Below the pieces are notes generated by a model. That model was not told the origin of the DNA. It did no database searches and worked only from the letters and a program-made list of their open reading frames with translations. From Eulemur rufifrons (lineage: Eukaryota > Chordata > Mammalia > Primates > Lemuridae): 64,000 bases of DNA. The stretch's first letter is position 1. Every line of letters starts with the position of its first letter. Below, piece after piece: positions 53,290-64,000 of the stretch. The stretch spans positions 65,353,001-65,417,000 of the forward strand of contig NC_090999.1 of the NCBI RefSeq assembly GCF_041146395.1. The letters are read 5' to 3'. The position numbers were made by a program, and so were the translations under genes.

Positions 53290-54223
53290 TTTTTAAGGTA
53301 TTAAAGAAAATACAGAGAAAAGAAAATTCTTTGTCTAAATCAAGACAAACAGGTTTATATTCCAGGTCTTTCAGAATTTTTAAAGTGCTAATGTTCATGA
53401 TGAATCTGAATTAACAACTTTCAGGCAGGGGTTCCAAAGAATACACTTTAGGAAACTGGCTAAAAATTTGTGGAATTATCATGAGAATTGATAATCATGC
53501 CCTCCCACGCCCTTTTCTACTATCTGAGAGAATACTGGATTTGATTAAAACCATGGGATTGACTCAGCAATAACTTGCTCATGAATTTGTATTTAAAAGC
53601 AAGAATACTTATTAATTTATTTTCTATCCGTAGTGTCTAGCAGACCCCATAATACATTTGAGGGAGAGTGGAAGGTTAAAAACTGTTAGCAAACTTTTAA
53701 AAGGAACTTTATTGGTATTTAGCACATATTGAATTGGCCCCTAAACGTTTAGGCAGTACCTAAAACGTTAATGCCATTTCTGAAAGCGATTGAAGGTATT
53801 TCCAAGCACAATAAAATATGAAAGTGACCAGAAGCAAGCAGCTCTGTGCCTTTTAAAATGACTGGAAAATCAAGTAAGTATAGCACAGTACTAAAGTAAG
53901 ATCCCAATTTAGGAGCCAAAACCTCTTGGTAACTGAAAAACAAAACATCAAACTCTTTCTGAGAATATTCTATATTTTAATCTAAGTTATTGTTATATAG
54001 TTTATTACATTTTTCAAGATCCATCTGGACGTATACTTTGACTCCTTCATTTCAATACATATTAATTATATCCCAGTAAAATACTCTACATTCAAGAAGA
54101 AAAAAGTTTCCAGATCTCTAAAAATCTTATTGAGAGTTTCTTTTCCTATAATAATTGATTATTTTACATTAGCTCTAAAAAAAAATCCAAAACATTTTTT
54201 TTTTTAAAAAAAGACAAAGCCAA

Positions 54224-54570
54224 GCTGGGCACAGTGGCTCACGCCTGTAATCCTAGCACTCTGGGAGGCTGAGGAGGGCGGATCATTTGAGCTCAGGAGT
54301 TTGAGGCCAGCCTGAGCAAGAGCGAGACCCCATCTCTACTAAAAAAAATAGAAAGAAATTAGCTGGACAAATAAAAATATATTAAAAAAAAAAAACAAAA
54401 AAACAAAAACCTAGCCGGGCATGGTGGCACATGCCTGTAGTCCCAGCTAGTCTGGAAGCTGAGGAAGTAGGATCACTTGAGCCCAGGAGTTTGAGGTTGC
54501 TGTGAGCTAGGCTGACGCCATGGCACTCTAGCCGGGAAACAGAGTGAGACTCTGTCTCAAAAAAAAAAAA
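54224..54570 (+). mobile_element. Alu SINE, strepsirrhine type, with 10-bp TSDs
   Basis: GCTGGGCACAGTGGCTCACG to the A-tail, with an expanded A-rich middle linker (AAAAACAAAAAAACAAAAACC) and GTGAGCTAGGCTGACGCCATG. ACAAAGCCAA is repeated at 54214-54223 and 54572-54581. Confidence 0.95.
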
Positions 54571-54842
54571 CACAAAGCCAAAACCTCAAAATATTTGTAA
54601 TAATTGTTTGGCATATATAGGGAAAATAAGAAGGACTGGTCTGATTGTATGGAACACTGAATTAGAAGATATGTTAAAGGCTGTAGATAATATAGTTAAA
54701 ACCTTATGAAGAAGAAACTATTGGGCTGCCTTTAGTAAATAATTATAAGCACTTCATAGAGAAATGGATGCTATTCAAGTATTTTAAAAGAACCTAAACT
54801 CATTAACCAAGCCAGCCCATTTGCAAATTGGCTAGCAAGATA

Positions 54843-54884
54843 CAAGACCAGTGCTCTAACCCTTGAGCTATGGAGCCCTCGCCC
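54843..54884 (-). pseudogene. 5'-half tRNA-Thr(UGU) tailless retropseudogene
   Basis: On the minus strand the insert reads GGGCGAG followed by GGCTCCATAGCTCA and AGGGTTAGAGCACTGGTCTTG, which equals the first 35 nt of tRNA-Thr(UGU) as I know it, with one G-to-A change in the D loop. It stops inside the anticodon loop. The 11-bp CTAGCAAGATA is duplicated exactly at 54832-54842 and 54885-54895, with no oligo-A tail. This matches the published class of tailless, 3'-truncated retropseudogenes that L1 machinery makes from tRNAs. The extra seven 5' bases may be an unprocessed pre-tRNA leader. It cannot make a tRNA. Confidence 0.85.
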
Positions 54885-55079
54885 CTAGCAAGATAGATTC
54901 AAGTAAGAGATAAAGCTTGACTCAGGTCCTTAAAGGGAATGAAAAAAAATTTTTTTAATCTACCATAATGGCAACAGTTAAGTTGCTTCTTTTAAAGATC
55001 AAATGGTTCCTTTTTTAAAAAAGCAGGCAGGTAATTACAGAATTTAAAATTAATTTTCTTTAACTTAAAAAGAGAAAAT

Positions 55080-55700
55080 TTTATATATAATGCTGCTTTA
55101 TTGTAAGCTTTTTCCCCAATTCATAAAAGCAATACTGTTCATTGTAATTATTTTCTAAGTTCAGGAAAGAATTTTAAAACTTGGGGGAAAAAATGTCTCA
55201 CAATTCTACCACCAAATAGCAATCTCTACAAACACCTAGAGGAATGTCCTTATTGTCCCTTCCAAGTATTCCATTTCGGAGGCTGAGACTATGTTTGCAA
55301 GCACAATTTTTAATATAAAATTATATCTAAACTCTATCATATGTCATTAAAAGCTCTTTGCATGGTACATATACCATGATTTACTTAATTATTCTCTTAA
55401 TGCTGAAATATCCTTATGCATAAATTCATGTCTGCAATTGGATTATTTCCATACTAGCTATTCTTACAAGTGGAATTACTAGGGTATGAACACTGTAAAA
55501 GCTCTTGAAACATACTGCCAAATTGATTTCCAGAAAGTTTACACTAATTTACACTTCCATTAGCATTAAGATTGCTTTTTTTCACTGTACCTATGCCAGC
55601 ATCGAGATTTATTGTTTTAATCTTTGCTAATTTGATAGGACAGGATCAGAAATGAGGTTTTTTTTTTCCTTAACAAAGGTGTTGAATCCACTTTTTAAAA
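55080..55700 (-). mobile_element. Old L1 fragment, antisense
   Basis: CAATTCTACCACCAAATAGC...TCTGCAATTGGATTATTTCC...AGTGGAATTACTAGGGTATG...GAAACATACTGCCAAATTG...TTTACACTTCCATTAGC...TTTGCTAATTTGATAGG follows the inverted 3' region of old mammalian L1/HAL1. Confidence 0.75.
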
Positions 55701-56169
55701 GTGACTATTTAATTTCCTCTGCCAATGATAAGTTCATGTCTTTTGTTAATTTATCTTTTGAGGTGTTAGAGCTTTTCAATTCTTACTGATTTGATGAGAT
55801 CTTTCACATAGTAAGGTTAATAACCAGTGGCATGCTGGTAAATGTTTAACGATCATCAATCAATTCTTTTCTAGAGGGAAAAAAATCTGATTTGTAGTCT
55901 TTACCTATTTCCATGGTGTAAATACTCCCACTCTGATTTCAAACAACCAAAATGATGACCCTGAACACAAAGATGTGAAGAGACACACACAATCAGCTCT
56001 CACAGACAGGTACATGCTGGTTACAGCACATCACTGAAACCCTTGGCAATAACATTTGTTATAAATGTTTTCCAGTTTTCTTTTTATATTTTAATTGCAT
56101 TTACAATGTTTTTACTAGTTTTATATAAAGTTGAATATTCAAATATTTTGCTTTGTGGATTTCTTTCAT

Positions 56170-56885
56170 TCCAGTAGTCCCCCCTTATCTGTGGTTTTGA
56201 GTTCTGCGATTTAAGTTACCCACAGTCAATCAGGTTTCAAAAATATTAAATGGAAAAATCCAGAAATAAGTAATTCATAAGTTTTTAATTGCATGCTGTT
56301 CTGAGTAGCATAATGAAATCTCGCATCGTCCTGCTCCACTCCATCGAGTACATGAATGATCCATTTGTCCAGCACATGCAAACTTCCTGCCCATTAGTCA
56401 CCACTCAGTTATCAGATGGGCTATTAAGGTGAGATATCACAGTGCTTGTGTTCAGGGAACCCTTATTTTACTTAATAATGGCCCCAAATCACAAGAGCAA
56501 TGATGCTGGCAATTGTGATATGCCACAGAGAAGCCGTAAAGTGCTTCCTTTAAGTGAATAAATAAAAAATAGTTTTCAACATAAGGAAAGAAAAAAACAT
56601 ATACTAAGGTCGCTGAGATCTATGGTAAGAACAAATCTTATATCCATAAACTTGTGAAGAAGGAAAAAGAAATTCATGCTAGTTTTGCTGTCACTCCTTT
56701 GCCGTCACACCTCAAGAGTCTCATGTAGAGCATATTCCTTTCTTACCTTTACCAAAGTCTTCATTACATTATATTGATTTAGTTGGCTATATAACATCAT
56801 AACACCGATCGACTCATTCTTGTTTTATAAAATGTTTCAGTATATTATAGAGTAAGTTTCCTTTTATTACTATCTTTATCAAAAA
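56170..56885 (+). mobile_element. Tigger DNA transposon, internally deleted
   Basis: The 5' end CAGTAGTCCCCCCTTATCTG starts at 56174 and continues AAATATTAAATGGAAAAATCCAGAAATAA and ACCCTTATTTTACTTAATAATGG. At 56478 an ATG opens MAPNHKSNDAGNCDMPQRSR then KVLPLSE and a stop, the decayed start of a pogo-like transposase. The catalytic part is missing, and from about 56710 the sequence (TTCCTTTCTTACCTTTACC, GTAAGTTTCCTTTTATTAC) resembles Tigger 3' internal DNA. Confidence 0.82.
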
Positions 56886-57689
56886 AGAAAACAAAATGCC
56901 TGCATACATGCAAAAAGACAAAAACAAACTCTAGTTAGTGTTTTTGTCACTTTTATGTCTTCAATTAAGGCTTTATTTGCCCTTAGGTGTTCTCAATCTG
57001 CCAGTTTGCCAATGGGCAAGATTCTGTATATGGTCTTTGAAATTCCTATAATTAATTTGCTACAAAAATCCTTCTTAGTAAAATTGATAAATGTAAGTTT
57101 AAACATAGTTTAGGCCTTTGTCAAATATAATCACTAAACTAAATATTTCTCTAAATCACAAATTTGTGTTTTCCGAAGGTCTATACAATACTCTCACTCT
57201 TTTCCCAGTAAATAGCAATTTCTTATATGTCTTCCCTTTACACTGCAATTTGTTTGAATGCCAAGTAAAATATAAAATTTTTTCCTATGGGCAAGCATAA
57301 TGTTTTCAATATTTAAATGAATACTTATAAATCGGTATAAAAAATTAAAAACCACTGTCCTCATGACCACCAACCTGGTGTTACAGGAAAATCAGCTTTA
57401 TTTCCAGAACACCAAAACACAATGAAGACATAACTAACAAAACTCAAGGACAAAATATGAACACACAAGCCATAAATCTCTTATGTTATTTAAGAAATTT
57501 AGAACAACACACTTTTTTTGGTCCATGTATATGAAACAGTTTGAATTCAGATTTGCTTGTGTTGATTGTTTTACCTTTGCTGTGGTTCTGATTCAATCCA
57601 TAAAGGACCTTGCCTGATGCCATGTTGAAAAAAATCCCTTTTTCTAAATTTACCAGCAATTGTGAAATAGGTTTTTGTGAAAAGCTTTT

Positions 57690-57920
57690 ATATCAATGAT
57701 GGCCAAGTGGCAACCTATGGCCATCTCAGCACAACAAATATGTTCATTTGGCCCATATAGTGTTTCTGAAAGATTTTTGAATGTCAATATTTTTGAGATA
57801 TTTCATATAAAATCTGGATTTCTAGCTTCTGTTGACACACTATTGAGACATCTTTCCCACCTGGCAACGATCTGCTGGAACCAAACCACTGCTGTCTCCC
57901 TCAGATAAATTAGCAGAGGT
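57690..57920 (+). other. Unassigned low-copy-looking sequence in intron 4
   Basis: Open for 70 codons from 57696 (TGGCCAAGTGGCAACCTATGG...), with no homology I recognise and no suitable splice sites. It may be a decayed hAT-type repeat. Confidence 0.25.
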
Positions 57921-58068
57921 CACTTCTCTCTGAGATAGGACTCTCTCTCACTCATTTACACGGCTAGCCTAACTACAAAATGCATTCAATTTTGTAACCT
58001 CTGCTTTCAATGATGTTTTCCTATCTGTGTGATGGAAAATTAATGGGAATTTTAACTCAAACTTACAG

Positions 58069-58187
58069 AGTTTAGAAGACCAAATAAGAGTTCGAGATCA
58101 GGCGGCCACAGGAACTAATTTTGCAGTACAGGAGATAAACATCAAACACCTTCAAGGAGTTGGAGATCTTCGAGGAAGAGTAGCCAG
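58069..58187 (+). CDS. FAM81B: FAM81B coding exon 5 (last coding exon in the window)
   Basis: The acceptor TTTTAACTCAAACTTACAG ends at 58068. The exon reads SLEDQIRVRDQAATGTNFAV, then QEINIKHLQGVGDLRGRVA plus two bases of the next codon, and ends at the donor AG|GTGAGA. This matches human FAM81B ILEDQIRARDQAATGTNFAV...INIKHLQGVGDLRGRVAR with a few substitutions (first residue Ser instead of Ile). It continues the coiled coil. The next human segment (CDSSIVKLSGD...) is not encoded between 58188 and 64000, so the gene continues past the window edge. Confidence 0.94.
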
Positions 58188-58872
58188 GTGAGAAGAAGCA
58201 TGTCCATTCTTTGTTACTGAAGTCTCATTCCCAAATAAGTTCCATACTGTAGAAAAAAGATACTGTCTTTACATTAAGCTAAACTGATGAGAGATAGTAG
58301 TCGAGAAAGTGTATCATAAAACTTAGAAAGTCTCATGCTACCTGTGAGATCTAAAGTGTCTATAAAAGACCCCTTATACAAGATGTCCAGTTTGGCTCCA
58401 TTGGAAGTGACCAGAATCTTGTTTTAAAGCCTCAGCTGCCCAAATGCCAACATCTATACATAGACACACCCTCAGAACCACATATAATATCCCCAGACAT
58501 GTCAAATTTAATGAGTAAAAACATTTAAAATATATAAGAATTACATTAAAGAGTCTAACAAAAAGGATTTGCTGCTAAATGGGTAAAGTTTTGAATAACA
58601 TCTTTTGTATGAGATTTCTAAATCAAAAAAATTAAAGACACACAGTTCAGCAAAAATCTGTAGGTATTGGCACCAGCAGGACCACTCTGGCAGACGTGTC
58701 AAAGAGGATGTGTGAATGACTGACCACGGACACCTTTCCATCTCTACATCTTCTGCCAGGACCTCTTTCCTCTCTCCTGAAATACCCTCACCTCTATCTG
58801 GTTAATCCTCTCTGAAGTGTTAATGACCAAATAAGAATTAGATAATCAACACCTAAGACAAATCTCTCCTAG

Positions 58873-59940
58873 AGTATTCATTCATTCAATTCAACAAAAA
58901 TGTATTAAGCACTTACTATATGCAAGGCAGTGTGCTAGAATTCAGCAACACAGTCCCCTTTATATAGCTGTTCACAATCTACCTGGGAAAACAAGCTCCA
59001 TCAATAATCAATGAGATGAACACTATACTGAAAGCCTGGGATGCTATGGCCATGTCCAAATCAGACTGGGGCAGGGAAGAAGTTTCCCAGAGGAGATGAT
59101 AACTTGAGATGAGTTTTGAAAGTTGTGTAGCAGTTAGCTAGACAAGAAAGGATGGGAAGGACACTCCACCTGGAGGAACAGTATGTGCAAAGGAACTGAG
59201 GGAAGTATGTTTATGACATGTTCAAGCGCCTATCTGTGAGAATGGCATTTTGGTTATGACATGTTGGAGTGTGCATTTAGAGAAAGAAGGAGAAGCAGCT
59301 AGAGAAGCAGTCCAGAGTTGGAAGATGAGGGTCTTGTGTGCTAAAGAGTTTGAACTTTATGTAGAAGGTTATAACTAACCATGGGATAATTTTAAGTAAG
59401 GGGGGGTGACATATCATATTTCATGACCTTCCCTTAGTGGCTGAATTGGTGGGGTATAGAAAGATGGCATGGAGTAATCCAGGTGAGAAGTGCCAAGGGC
59501 CTAAACCAAGGCACTAGCCATGGACATCGAGAGCAGGGGACAGACAACACAGACACTGGGAAAATAGAATCTGTAGAATTAGTACATGATAAATATGGAA
59601 GATCAGTTAAGCAGGGGGAGTCAAGGATAACTACCCAAGTTTCTGGCTTAAAGACTGGTTGAATACTCACGTTGTTCAACACAGAAGGAAATGTGAAACA
59701 AGGAATGGTTTTGACAAGGAAGCAAAAGGAGAAATGGGGAGTAATAACGTGTTTTTGTTTTCACTGCGTTGTGTTTGAGAAGGCATCGGGATATTAACTG
59801 GAACGGGCATGGAGTTCAAAGGGAAAGTGGGGAGGGTGTCAAGGATGCTAAGGTCTCTGGCTGGCCCACAACATAAATGACGTAGCGGCTCTGGGAAAGA
59901 CTTTGTAGTTCTGGAGTATGGCTTCATTCCTCTTAAAACT
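58873..59940 (-). mobile_element. L2 LINE, antisense, about 1 kb
   Basis: ATTCATTCATTCAATTCAAC, AAGCACTTACTATATGCAAGGC, ACACTCCACCTGGAGGAAC, CATGGGATAATTTTAAGTAAGG, GTAATCCAGGTGAGAAGTG and ACTACCCAAGTTTCTGGC appear in the order of inverted L2. Open minus-strand frames here are L2 fragments. Confidence 0.85.
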
Positions 59941-61739
59941 AAAGATACCTTCTTGGAAATAATACTCATCGTTGGAAAACTGTCATCAAAGAAAAAGTAA
60001 CTGTCTTCCAGTCCAGAGAATAAATAAGTGTAATTATTTATTTATATTATACATAATTATATAAATAAAATATTTATATGTAACTATGTATTATATAATA
60101 CATTATTAATACAAAATATTTTTCATAATATTTGGGCAAGTTATGAAGCAAGATAATACATGCCAGCAAACCCACAGCTTGACTTAGATATGCCATGTTT
60201 TTGCAAAGAACATAGACACCAAACATCTGTTTTGAGTGAAATTTGATCTGGTTCAATTTCGTAGGGTATTGATGACACTCTTATCAACTATTCTTTCTAC
60301 AAACCACTTGTAAACCTATTATTTCGTTCTTGTAAATCCTGTTTTACTTATAAGACAAAATAACAAATGGATTTAAAAGAAACAGATCAATGGAATTACA
60401 TCAGGAAAATATGCAATTTTTGCTCTGCTCTGGTTTCTTATTTACCTTCCCTTTTGATCATAAGTAGTGATTTTAGGACAAGGCCTTATTTTTCCTTGAA
60501 ATGTCTCCCTTTTATGTAAAATTTCTGAAATCTATTTGGTAATCTGAGGCAAAATCTGGAATCTGGCCAAAAGCCATGAGACTTAAATTCACTCTTCCTT
60601 CCTGTTTCTTTTCTGTGTTATTGCCAAGCAAATGACTAATGGACGAGCTTAGGCACATTGATTATTGTCTTTCCACATACAGTGACCTCAATTCCAATTA
60701 GCATTTTGGCATAAGTGAAATTAAATTGAGTATGTTAGCATAATTGCTAGCAAACATTTTACTGTTTCATAATTCAGGTTCAATATTTAATAAGTACAGT
60801 GTGCTTTGAATTTTATACCTTATTTCCCACCCCAATACAGTGGCAGCTTAAGAGCAAGTGCTTCCAATGAGATGAGGTTCTCAAGGTTGCCCAGCCTGCT
60901 TTTGACACCCGATCCTCTATTTGGTAGATTAGTCTCAAGAGCAGAAAAAGGAAGAGGCAAGGCTGCAAAGGGCGCCTATAGGGATAGATTTGACAAATCT
61001 GCAGCAGCAGCCAGAGGCCAACTCTAACCACATTTGGCTCTTTCGGACTCCAAGGCAAACCTACATGTAGGAGAATAAAAAGATAAATTGTGTTGATATG
61101 TGATTAAAAGCAAATTCATGTCCTCTGAAGACACATAATAGTATTATATTGTCAACTTTTGAAAAGTTTAGAGGGGATACTTCCTGTTACAGAGGGCAGA
61201 ATAAAGATATTTTATTTCACTCCTCTCACTTGAGATATCTCAATGCCAGTGAAAAATAAAAGACGGAAAACAAAAGCGCCATCTTTAATATAACACAGAA
61301 GTTGCCACAACTGCTAATCACAAATAGAGCACACGCACCAAATGTTGTGATGTTTGGACTGATACAGTCCTTCTCGAATTTTAAGCATAATAATTTCTTC
61401 TGAATGAAGAGTCATAATCCTGAGAGGCATAGACAAAATAATTTGAATGGAGCAACATGACCTGGGGGCTTGGGTGGGTCCAAAGGGAGAGGCAGGAAAT
61501 GTCCCTTTAGAGATTCAGGTCGACAATACTGCACAGCTGGGAGATGTAGCCCAAGATGCAACTGTGTTCTTTATCATTTCTGTCATCTAGGACCTCCCCC
61601 CTTGCCAATTCATACCTGAGAGAAACTGGCTGAAGTGCAACAGGCTGAGGAAGGAGAGAAATTTGATACTGCAAGCCTGAATAGACGATGGAACCTACCC
61701 CCACCAAACACATTGTTCTTCTGCAGGTAGCCAGAAACA

Positions 61740-62393
61740 TTCAAAGATGTAATAGTGATCCTTAGAATCTAATCATGCATATAAATTACCTCTGCTACCA
61801 TTCCTAGATAGATACATAGATGATTGGCAGGTAGGTGATGATAGATACATAGATAGATGGAGAAAAACATAAGCAAAAGACTGATGAATATACTTTATGA
61901 AAGGAACTACCCAGAAAAGTACAGGAAGGGTTGAAATCAAAAGGTCACCTGGTTTCAAAGAAATTAAGAGCAAAAGAAAGAGAGAAGAAAAAATTGCTGT
62001 AGGAACAGTCATGTATAATTTGGTCCCTTCCAAAAGCCCCACTAAAAATCTACAGTAATAAGATTTTTTCTTTAAAACATAAACCCACAAGGACCAGCAG
62101 TGTCAGCATAGAAGTCTTGGAACCTAGAAAGCAGATGGACACATGGAAACTGCCTTAGCAGACTTAATAAAGACAATTTCTAAGTTGTAGCATAAACTGA
62201 GAATGACCTGACTTTATACCATAGAATTCTCCAAAGATTTCAGGCACTTGCCTCTAGGGTGAGGAACAGAGAGAGGCAGTGAGTCACAGGGCCAGGAACC
62301 ACTGTACTTTGTTATTAGCTTTTTAGTTATTATTGACTTTCAAACTATGGGCATATTTTACTTTGATAAGAAAAAAATAAATTTTAAAAATAA
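61740..62393. other. Unassigned, with (GATA)n
   Basis: TAGATAGATACATAGATGAT (61806-61825) and GATAGATACATAGATAGATGG (61840-61860) form a degenerate GATA tract; the rest may belong to an old LINE interrupted by the following Alu. Confidence 0.35.
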
Positions 62394-62700
62394 GGCCAGG
62401 TGTGGTGGCTTACCCCTGTGATCCTAGCACTCTGGGAGGCCAAGGCGGAAAGATTGCTTGTGCTCAGGAATTCGAGACCAGCCTAAGCAAGAGTGAGACG
62501 TTGTCTCCACTAAAAACAGAAAAATTAGCTGGGCGTCCGTGGCATGCCCCTATAGTCCCAGCTACTCAGGAGGCTGAGACAGGAAGATCGCTTGAGCCCA
62601 GGAGTTTGAGGTTGCAGTGAGCTATGATGACACCACTGCACTCTACCTGGGTAGACAGAGCAAGACTCTGTCTGAAAAGAAAAAAGAAAAAGAAAAAAGA
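62394..62700 (+). mobile_element. Alu SINE
   Basis: GGCCAGGTGTGGTGGCTTAC...CAGCCTAAGCAAGAGTGAGAC...CACTAAAAACAGAAAAATTAG...GTGAGCTATGATGACACCAC and an A/G-mixed tail ending GACGACGACG. No clear target duplication was found. Confidence 0.92.
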
Positions 62701-62709
62701 CGACGACGT

Positions 62710-63640
62710 AAAAGGGTTCCCCCCCAAAAGAGTTTATCAGTTAACCAGAGGAGACAGATAAGCTAGAATTTCTCAGAGATAAAGTGATAAAAATGAAAAT
62801 ATGACATATTAAATTTACTTTAGAAGCCCCCAAAATAGAGTAACTACAACTAAAAATAATGAGTTATAAAAAGTAAAAAGCCTGAGCAAACCACACCAAA
62901 TGAAAATACTTTTCAATATAAAAATGGTCATAGAGAAATTATATATATGACAAGTAAAATACATCTAATATAGACTCAGTAGAAGCCCCTAAAGAAGAAA
63001 CAGAACAAATTCTTCAGAAAAAAACAAATATTCATGGATATAAGAGAAGAAAGCTTTCTTGAAATAGAGATTTGAATCTATAGATCAAAAGGTAAATTGT
63101 GACCTGGAAAAAACTGACATAAGAACAATATATCCTGGTAGAAGTTATTGAACATCCAGGATAAAGTCTCACTGAGCTTCCAGGTAGACAAGGCAAATCA
63201 TATAAAAGGCGGAAAAAATAACTTCCTTACTTCAATCAGTGCCAGAAAAGAATGGAGCGATGTTTACCATGTTCTTAAGGAAAGAAAAAATTTATCTTAA
63301 CCAGGTTACCTTTCAAGTATAAGAGAACAGACAGGCATTCTCAAGCACTCAAGCACTTAAGAATTCTACCACTCCTGAGTCCTTCTTTCGAAATCTGGAT
63401 GACAAAATTTGGCCAACTGAGGAATAAAGCAAAATAAGGATCTCAGAAAAGAAATCATGATTCAAAAGGACAATCAATGAACACAGAATCTCAATATGGA
63501 ATGAAGATCAAGTAACCATAGGAATTCTAGATACAAAACACAGCTCAAATGTCATAGAATTTGACATTTTAAAAATAGCAAAATATTAACAAAAAATGTT
63601 GAAAGAGCAAGTATATAAACTTATTTCCTCATATTTTGGC
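62710..63640 (+). mobile_element. Old LINE (HAL1-like) fragment
   Basis: ATAAAGTCTCACTGAGCTTCC, AGGTAGACAAGGCAAATCATAT, AATGGAGCGATGTTTACC and AAGAATTCTACCACTCC resemble the 3' half of HAL1/L1 known from memory. The name is uncertain. Confidence 0.5.
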
Positions 63641-64000
63641 ATAGGATCAACAGATAATATTTAAAGTTGAGGTGATAGTTGTAAAAAGTATAATGATTTC
63701 AATCTATGATAGCTTTTAGAACTTTTTTTTAAGAAACAAATATCTCTCATAATGAAATATATATGTATCTAAAATTTAGCAGTTTCTCTATTTTCACCAG
63801 TTATCTTTTCCTTAAAGTAAAATTAAATGTAATATTTTAAACTAAAATTGGTGTATATAATGTAATCCCAATATTCTAAAATTATTTTATTTCTTTCTTC
63901 CTATCTCTACATGTGTATATAATATATAAATATACACATATTTTATGTATGTGTGTATAATTGTAAAAAGAATGATAACCAAATATTAACAATGTTATTT
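63641..64000. other. AT-rich end of window
   Basis: TA/TATG-rich sequence (63905-63960) and nothing else recognisable. Confidence 0.6.

Larger units (their letters stand above)
52432..58068 (+). other. FAM81B intron 4 (5.64 kb)
   Basis: A phase-0 GT-AG intron. It contains an L2, an Alu with target duplications, a half-tRNA retropseudogene, an old L1 fragment and a deleted Tigger. The intervals 53290-54200 and 56890-58060 hold nothing I can name. Confidence 0.85.
58188..64000 (+). other. FAM81B intron 5 (5' part, continues past the window)
   Basis: Begins GTGAGA. It contains an antisense L2 (58873-59940), an Alu (62394-62700) and an old LINE/HAL1-like stretch. The interval 59950-61730 contains no repeat or exon I can support, although 60838 has a good-looking acceptor (see rejected items). 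Confidence 0.75.

Noticed and set aside
60806..61027. Open frame with a good acceptor (CCCACCCCAATACAG at 60838), possible next FAM81B exon
   Set aside because: The translation (SGSLRASASNEMRFSRL...) does not resemble the expected continuation of FAM81B, ends in a stop, and has no matching donor.

Overview
This window is nuclear DNA from a primate, most likely a strepsirrhine (lemur/loris lineage). It is AT-rich, intron-bearing and full of Alu, L1, L2, MIR, MaLR and DNA-transposon relics. Several Alus have the right arm reading GTGAGCTAGGCTGACGCCA and an expanded A-rich middle linker (GACAGCTAAAAATATATA type). From memory that Alu form is characteristic of strepsirrhines, not of monkeys, apes or humans. 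There are no bacterial operons, phage genes or CRISPR arrays.

One protein-coding gene is supported: the 5' part of FAM81B, a coiled-coil protein, on the + strand. Five coding exons have sound splice sites, compatible phases and close agreement with the human protein as I recall it: 28006-28015, 28446-28555, 32397-32461, 52188-52431 and 58069-58187. Together they encode 548 nt (182 codons plus 2 nt). The reading frame is still open at the last donor, so the rest of the gene lies beyond 64000.

Layout. Positions 1 to about 27.9 kb are intergenic (in human this is the gap between MCTP1 and FAM81B, from memory). They hold a 4.2-kb antisense L1 (13131-17365), a long antisense L2 (24715-26040), Alu, MER5, MIR, a palindromic element and an unidentified small-RNA retroposon at 12483-12566. 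From 27.9 to 32.5 kb lie the first three FAM81B exons; intron 2 begins with a GC donor, and an L1-containing retro-insertion ends 44 bp before exon 3. Intron 3 (32462-52187, 19.7 kb) carries L2, MIR and MaLR copies, an Alu with odd 3' structure, and a relic Mutator-like (MULE) DNA transposon nested inside a MIR and itself hit by two Alus. Introns 4 and 5 hold L2, L1, a deleted Tigger, Alus and a tailless half-tRNA(Thr) retropseudogene.

The most interesting points are the small hairpin RNA retroposon with a perfect 15-bp target duplication, the half-tRNA retropseudogene that seems to keep a pre-tRNA leader, the GC-AG intron, the broken N-terminal extension of FAM81B, and the MULE relic. Repeat names are from memory of consensus sequences, not from a database search; boundaries without a visible target-site duplication are approximate.
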